From contig NZ_JBJHBQ010000014.1 in NCBI RefSeq assembly GCF_050485565.1, positions 1-62,025 on the forward strand: a stretch of DNA of 62,025 nucleotides. The letters run 5' to 3'. A model generated the notes under the pieces. It saw only the letters and a list, made by a program, of their open reading frames with translations. It ran no database searches and had not been told where the DNA came from. Below, piece after piece: positions 58,842 through 62,025 of the stretch. Positions within the stretch are counted from its first letter, which is position 1; each line of letters begins with the position of its first letter. This DNA is from Glycocaulis sp050485565. GTDB lineage: Bacteria; Pseudomonadota; Alphaproteobacteria; Caulobacterales; Maricaulaceae. The position numbers and the translations under genes are program-made.

Positions 58842-59474
58842 ATGACCCATTTTTCACCGCCCGCCTTCCCCGCTGACAACGATGTTCTGAACGTTCCAAG
58901 GCCATCGCATGACATGCTCAACAGGATGGCCAGGCGGCGCTCCACGCGCGCCATCGACATGGGCGGGCCGGGGCCGTCGCCAGAACAGCTGGAGGCGCTC
59001 TTAAAGCTCGCCGCGCGTGTCCCAGATCATGGCAAGCTTTGTCCCTGGCGCTTCATGGTGTTTGAGGGCGAGGCCCGTTCACGCTTCGGCGAAAAACTAG
59101 AAGCATTCGCACGCGCCGACATGCCCGATGGGAGCGATGAGCGCTTCGCGCTGGAGCGGAGCCGGTTTGAGCGCGCGCCATTGGTCATCGCGGTAATTTC
59201 CCAAGTCACCGTGCCGCATAAAATTCCCGAATGGGAGCAGATCATGTCGGCTGGCGCGGTGTGCCAGAACTTGCTGCTGGCCGCCGACGCAATGGGCTTT
59301 GGCGCGCAATGGCTGACCGAATGGTACGCGTTTGACGCGCGGGTGAGAGCCGTACTTGGCCTGGCTGACAATGAGCGCGTGGCGGGCTTCATCTATGTCG
59401 GCACACAGGCCGTCGCGGCAGTGGAACGCCCCCGCAAGCCACCTCAGGTCACGCGCTGGACCGGCGGGGCGTAA
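58842..59474 (+). CDS. Nitroreductase family protein (YdjA-like)
   Basis: 210 residues. The FMN-binding start is MLNRMARRRSTRAI, then LLKLAARVPDHGKLCPWRFMVF, the central QNLLLAADAMGFGAQWLT and the C-terminal VAGFIYVGT. These fit the small YdjA subgroup of FMN reductases, which use NAD(P)H to reduce nitroaromatics or related compounds. It is divergent from the tetR gene with about 130 bases between starts, so TetR might also influence it. A shorter start at MLNRM is possible. Confidence 0.9.
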   Translation: MTHFSPPAFPADNDVLNVPRPSHDMLNRMARRRSTRAIDMGGPGPSPEQLEALLKLAARVPDHGKLCPWRFMVFEGEARSRFGEKLEAFARADMPDGSDERFALERSRFERAPLVIAVISQVTVPHKIPEWEQIMSAGAVCQNLLLAADAMGFGAQWLTEWYAFDARVRAVLGLADNERVAGFIYVGTQAVAAVERPRKPPQVTRWTGGA

Positions 59475-59507
59475 GAACGCCCTACCGGCCCGCCGCGCCA
59501 TGCCGGC

Positions 59508-59996
59508 TCATGGTCCGCTGCGTTCGATGGCGCAGATCTGGCGGCCCCTTGGGTCCAGCAGCCGCAAGCGCACCTCGTACACACCGGCATCACCATTGCC
59601 CGAAGAGATCACGGTAGTGCCCGGCTCTGCGCTGCGCATGGAGGCCATCATCTCGCCAAGCGAGGCACCGCGCCGCGCAGCATTGCCGCCCAGCGTGATC
59701 TGGTGGATGCGCTCAGGCATGTCGCCGGCGCTGAATGCACCGGACTGGCTGATCTGGGCGCTGCCACTGGCAGAGACCTGATTGATGTCCAGCTCATAGC
59801 TGCCCTCAAGGTCGGGGGCGGCGTAAGCCTCCAGCAGGAGTTGGCCCAACGGCCCGTAGTTGAACTCGACCCAGCAGGCAGCCAGCTCCGAGCTGCCCGC
59901 CTGGTAATAGTAGTCCGGCCCGGCCGCTGGCGGAGGCGCGCACGCCCCGGCCGCGACCAGCGCGGGAATGGCAAGCAGTCCTTTAAAGCGTTTCAT
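59508..59996 (-). CDS. csgH: CsgH-like curli assembly chaperone
   Basis: 162 residues. A lipoprotein-like leader (LLAIPALVAAGACAPPP) is followed by a beta-sandwich domain: LAACWVEFNYGPLGQLL, GSYELDINQVSASGSAQISQSGAF, and a C-terminal pair VYEVRLRLLDPRGRQIC. The middle strand motif DINQVSASGSAQISQSG resembles CsgC/CsgH proteins that keep curlin soluble in the periplasm of alphaproteobacteria. Two curlin genes lie upstream on the same strand. GGAG is 7 bases before ATG 59996. csgG, csgE and csgF are not in the window. Confidence 0.8.
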   Translation of the reverse strand: MKRFKGLLAIPALVAAGACAPPPAAGPDYYYQAGSSELAACWVEFNYGPLGQLLLEAYAAPDLEGSYELDINQVSASGSAQISQSGAFSAGDMPERIHQITLGGNAARRGASLGEMMASMRSAEPGTTVISSGNGDAGVYEVRLRLLDPRGRQICAIERSGP

Positions 59997-60027
59997 GGTC
60001 ATGCTCCTTTTTGAGAAGGGGCCGCCG

Positions 60028-60549
60028 CTATCTGATGACCCAGCTACCCTGGATCACCAGCGCATTGCGGTTATTGCCGGTCTGGTCGATGGCCGCATGG
60101 GCGCCATTGCCAAACTGGATGACACCGAGCGTGTTGTTATTGCCGGTCTGGTTGGTCACGGCGGTGTGGTTGTTTCCAAACTGGTAGACACCGACCGTGT
60201 TACCCGTGCCGGTCTGGGTCGAGCCGGCCACATTGTTGTAGCCCTGCTGGCGGACCAGCACCTCGTTCAGGCGTCCCAGCTGGTCGACGAAAGCGCCATT
60301 GGCACTGCCCGACTGGCGCACCTCGATACCGTTGCGAAACCCGTCCTGAATGGTCTGGACGAACTGGTGGCGGCCCTGCTGACGGATCGAAAGCTGGTTC
60401 TGATAGCCCTGCTGGCGCGCGGCGAGCTCGTGGGCCTGCCCGGCCTGGCGGATATCAACGCGGTTGCGCTGCTGGGCCTCGGCTGCACTGGCAGTTCCGG
60501 CCAGAACCAGCGCGGAAAGGCCAAGGGCGAGAGTGTTGCGAAGCGTCAT
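60028..60549 (-). CDS. Curlin-repeat amyloid subunit, copy 2
   Basis: 173 residues. A signal peptide (LALGLSALVLAGTASA) is followed by about seven repeats with the curlin pattern xQxGxxNxAxxxQ: IRQQGRHQFVQTIQDGFRN, VRQSGSANGAFVDQLGRLN, QTGTGNTVGVYQFGNN, QTGNNNTLGVIQFGNG. Such repeats stack into extracellular amyloid fibres. AGGAG is 6 bases before ATG 60549. The leader is nearly identical to that of the upstream curlin (60789-61301), showing a tandem duplication. Both share an upstream motif. Confidence 0.9.
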   Translation of the reverse strand: MTLRNTLALGLSALVLAGTASAAEAQQRNRVDIRQAGQAHELAARQQGYQNQLSIRQQGRHQFVQTIQDGFRNGIEVRQSGSANGAFVDQLGRLNEVLVRQQGYNNVAGSTQTGTGNTVGVYQFGNNHTAVTNQTGNNNTLGVIQFGNGAHAAIDQTGNNRNALVIQGSWVIR

Positions 60550-60653
60550 GGCGGTCTCCTTTTGCGTCTCCAGTTGCTGGCAAGGCAGCCCGAAGGCGCT
60601 GGCCATTGCATCTGTTCTAGAACCCGCCGCGTGAATGGTTGCGGAGCGCGCCA

Positions 60654-60679
60654 TTCAAGCTCCGCTCACCTAGATAAAC
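60654..60679 (-). promoter_or_regulatory. Shared upstream element of curlin copy 2
   Basis: TTCAAGCTCCGCTCA (60654-60668) followed after 5 bases by ATAAAC recurs upstream of the other curlin gene. It lies 105 bases before the start codon, a suitable place for an activator site or promoter. Confidence 0.6.
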
Positions 60680-60788
60680 CGTATATAAACAGGAGCTTGC
60701 CGTGAGATGCGGACACGGCGCAGCAGCGGGGCGCCTGGGCACCCCGCTGCTCTGGTCAATGGCCGCTAATGCGGATCAGACAGGAATG

Positions 60789-61301
60789 TTAGTGGCTGCC
60801 CTGGATGACAACGGCAACACTGCCTGAGCCCGACTGGCGGACATTCGCGCTCTGGCCGTTGCCCACCTGGATCACGCCGAGCGTGTTGTTATTGCCGCTC
60901 TGATTGGTGTTGGCCGTGTTGCCCGAACCGATCTGGGCGACGCCAACGGCATTGTTCGTGCCGGTCTGGATCGCGGTGCCGCGGTTGAACGCGCCTTCCT
61001 GACCCACCACGGCGGTGTTGTTGCGGCCGAGCTGATCGACATAGGCGTCGTTGGCATACCCGCCCTGACCGACCGTCACGCCATTGCGCGTACCGGCCTG
61101 AATGGTCTGGACGTAGTGGTAGGCACCGCGCTGTTCGATCGCGAGCCGGTTCTGGACGCCCTGCTGGCGGGCGGCAAGCTCGTGGCTATAGCCGGTCTGG
61201 CTGACATTCACGCGGTTGCGCTGCTGGGCCTCTGCGGCGCTCGCGGTGCCGGCAAGGACAAGAACGCTGAGGCCGAGGGCGAGGGTGCTGCGAAATTTCA
61301 T
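60789..61301 (-). CDS. Curlin-repeat amyloid subunit, copy 1
   Basis: 170 residues. A signal peptide (LALGLSVLVLAGTASA) is followed by seven curlin repeats: VSQTGYSHELAARQQG, QRGAYHYVQTIQAGTRN, VGQGGYANDAYVDQLGRNN, QTGTNNAVGVAQIGSGN, QSGNNNTLGVIQVGNG. Compared with copy 2 the repeats share register and many residues, so one may act as major subunit and the other as nucleator, as CsgA and CsgB do. That division is inference. It is 239 bases upstream of copy 2 and has its own copy of the shared promoter element. Confidence 0.9.
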   Translation of the reverse strand: MKFRSTLALGLSVLVLAGTASAAEAQQRNRVNVSQTGYSHELAARQQGVQNRLAIEQRGAYHYVQTIQAGTRNGVTVGQGGYANDAYVDQLGRNNTAVVGQEGAFNRGTAIQTGTNNAVGVAQIGSGNTANTNQSGNNNTLGVIQVGNGQSANVRQSGSGSVAVVIQGSH

Positions 61302-61396
61302 CTGCGTATCTCCAAATCTCGTCGCTGGGCGCTTCAGTGCGCCGTCAGTAATGAGAGGTTTAGAGAGTTCAGGCTGAACGCCGTCAGAGTGGCACG

Positions 61397-61422
61397 TTCA
61401 AGCTCCGCTCATTGTCATAAAC
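61397..61422 (-). promoter_or_regulatory. Shared upstream element of curlin copy 1
   Basis: TTCAAGCTCCGCTCA (61397-61411) and ATAAAC (61417-61422), identical to the pair upstream of copy 2 and with the same 5-base gap. It lies 96 bases before the start codon. Confidence 0.6.
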
Positions 61423-61468
61423 GCCAGATAAATAGCTGGTTTATCGAGATGAACGGCCAGAACAGGGA

Positions 61469-61933
61469 TCAGCCGCGCCCGCGATAGGGCTGGACGCCCT
61501 GGTCGGGCACCCACACGCCCTTGGGGCATTCGCCCCACTGGCCGAACACGTCAATCGGGATGCCGCCACGCGGATACCAGTAGCCGCCAATGCGCAGCCA
61601 TTTGGGCGCGATCTCGTCCACCAGCCTCTGCCCGATCATCATCGTGCAGGCTTCGTGGAAGGCACCATGATTGCGGAAACTGGTCAGGAAGAGTTTGAGC
61701 GATTTTGATTCGACGATCCATTCGCCCGGCACATAGTCGATCACCAGATGGGCAAAGTCCGGCTGGCCGGTCACCGGGCAGATGGAGGTAAACTCCGGGC
61801 AGGTGAAACGGATCAGATAGTCATTGCCCTGCGAAGGGTTGGACACGCGCTCAAGGCGGGCCGCTTCGGGGCTCTCCGGCGCGCCGATCTGGGCGCCAAG
61901 CTGCTCAAGGCTGGTATAGCGTTCTTCGGTCAT
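61469..61933 (-). CDS. queF: NADPH-dependent 7-cyano-7-deazaguanine reductase
   Basis: 154 residues, the short unimodular QueF form. The catalytic Cys is in FTSICPVTGQPDFAHL, and VESKSLKLFLTSFRNHG is the QueF substrate motif. WYPRGGIPIDVFGQWG closes the fold. It reduces preQ0 to preQ1 in queuosine biosynthesis. The frame remains open to the window edge (62023), but ATG 61933 begins the family-typical N-terminus; the ribosome-binding site is weak. Bases 61934-62025 hold no further recognisable gene. Confidence 0.95.
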   Translation of the reverse strand: MTEERYTSLEQLGAQIGAPESPEAARLERVSNPSQGNDYLIRFTCPEFTSICPVTGQPDFAHLVIDYVPGEWIVESKSLKLFLTSFRNHGAFHEACTMMIGQRLVDEIAPKWLRIGGYWYPRGGIPIDVFGQWGECPKGVWVPDQGVQPYRGRG

Positions 61934-62025
61934 GGCGGGGATGTAGCGCCTGACTGCGCGATTGGCGAGAGGCAGGTCCGCCTTATTCAGTGGAGGTGTG
62001 CACCGAATCCCGGTCCAGCTCATCA

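Noticed and set aside
60711..60719. TGCGGACAC near the curlin genes as another copy of the element motif
   Set aside because: A single 9-mer far outside the element is expected by chance in 62 kb of GC-rich DNA.

Overview
The window reads as a chromosomal segment of a GC-rich alphaproteobacterium, probably of the Maricaulales/Hyphomonadaceae type. Pointers are the complete PhyR-NepR-EcfG general stress module with a GGAAC-N17-CGTT promoter, a DUF3126 gene, CsgH-type curli genes, a PilZ protein, and Caulobacterales-like palindromic repeats. No rRNA or CRISPR array is present. There is one intact tRNA gene, tRNA-Arg(ACG). Assignments come from reading motifs and neighbourhoods; no database search was run.

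Region 1 (1-14 kb): a YfcC/DcuC-type carrier; a MacAB-like ABC export operon (adaptor, ATPase, two permeases); a sterol-desaturase-type hydroxylase; then a minus-strand series of ECF sigma, FecR anti-sigma, TonB-dependent receptor with STN domain, secreted FKBP prolyl isomerase and secreted prolyl oligopeptidase. The last two act on proline bonds, so the series may be a peptide-uptake and processing unit.

Region 2 (14-24.8 kb): an acetolactate-synthase-like enzyme with an aldehyde dehydrogenase, then a stress/xenobiotic-type group: pirin, a DUF5996-acetyltransferase fusion, an alpha/beta hydrolase, a RidA-like protein, a glutathione transferase, an SDR-fold protein lacking its catalytic pair, a YcaC-like hydrolase and a LysR regulator.

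Region 3 (24,789-34,081): a 9.3-kb element integrated in tRNA-Arg, bounded by 49-bp direct repeats. It carries a tyrosine integrase, a small HTH protein, a primase-helicase, an iteron array that looks like a replication origin, a terminase small-subunit candidate, a full-length terminase large subunit, two unknown proteins, an AT-rich reverse-strand gene, a truncated ParB and a lipoprotein. No portal, capsid or tail gene is recognisable. A 9-bp motif recurs at the integrase promoter, at the terminase promoter and at the right end. This is the most unusual object in the window: a replicating, self-terminase-bearing, capsid-less element that looks like a phage satellite.

Region 4 (34-49 kb): the general stress locus (phyR divergent from nepR-ecfG-HWE kinase), dapE, a membrane protein, truA, fmt and LysR, a membrane pentapeptide protein, a secreted repeat protein, PAS and PilZ signalling proteins, a GYF_2 protein, a gamma-carbonic-anhydrase-like protein, and phoH preceded by an intrinsic terminator in its leader.

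Region 5 (49-62 kb): an outer-membrane barrel, an OpuB-type compatible-solute ABC system with fused permease and binding protein, DUF3126, cysE, a NUDIX hydrolase, a TetR-controlled RND efflux pair with a perfect operator palindrome, a nitroreductase, two tandem curlin genes with csgH, and queF at the right edge.
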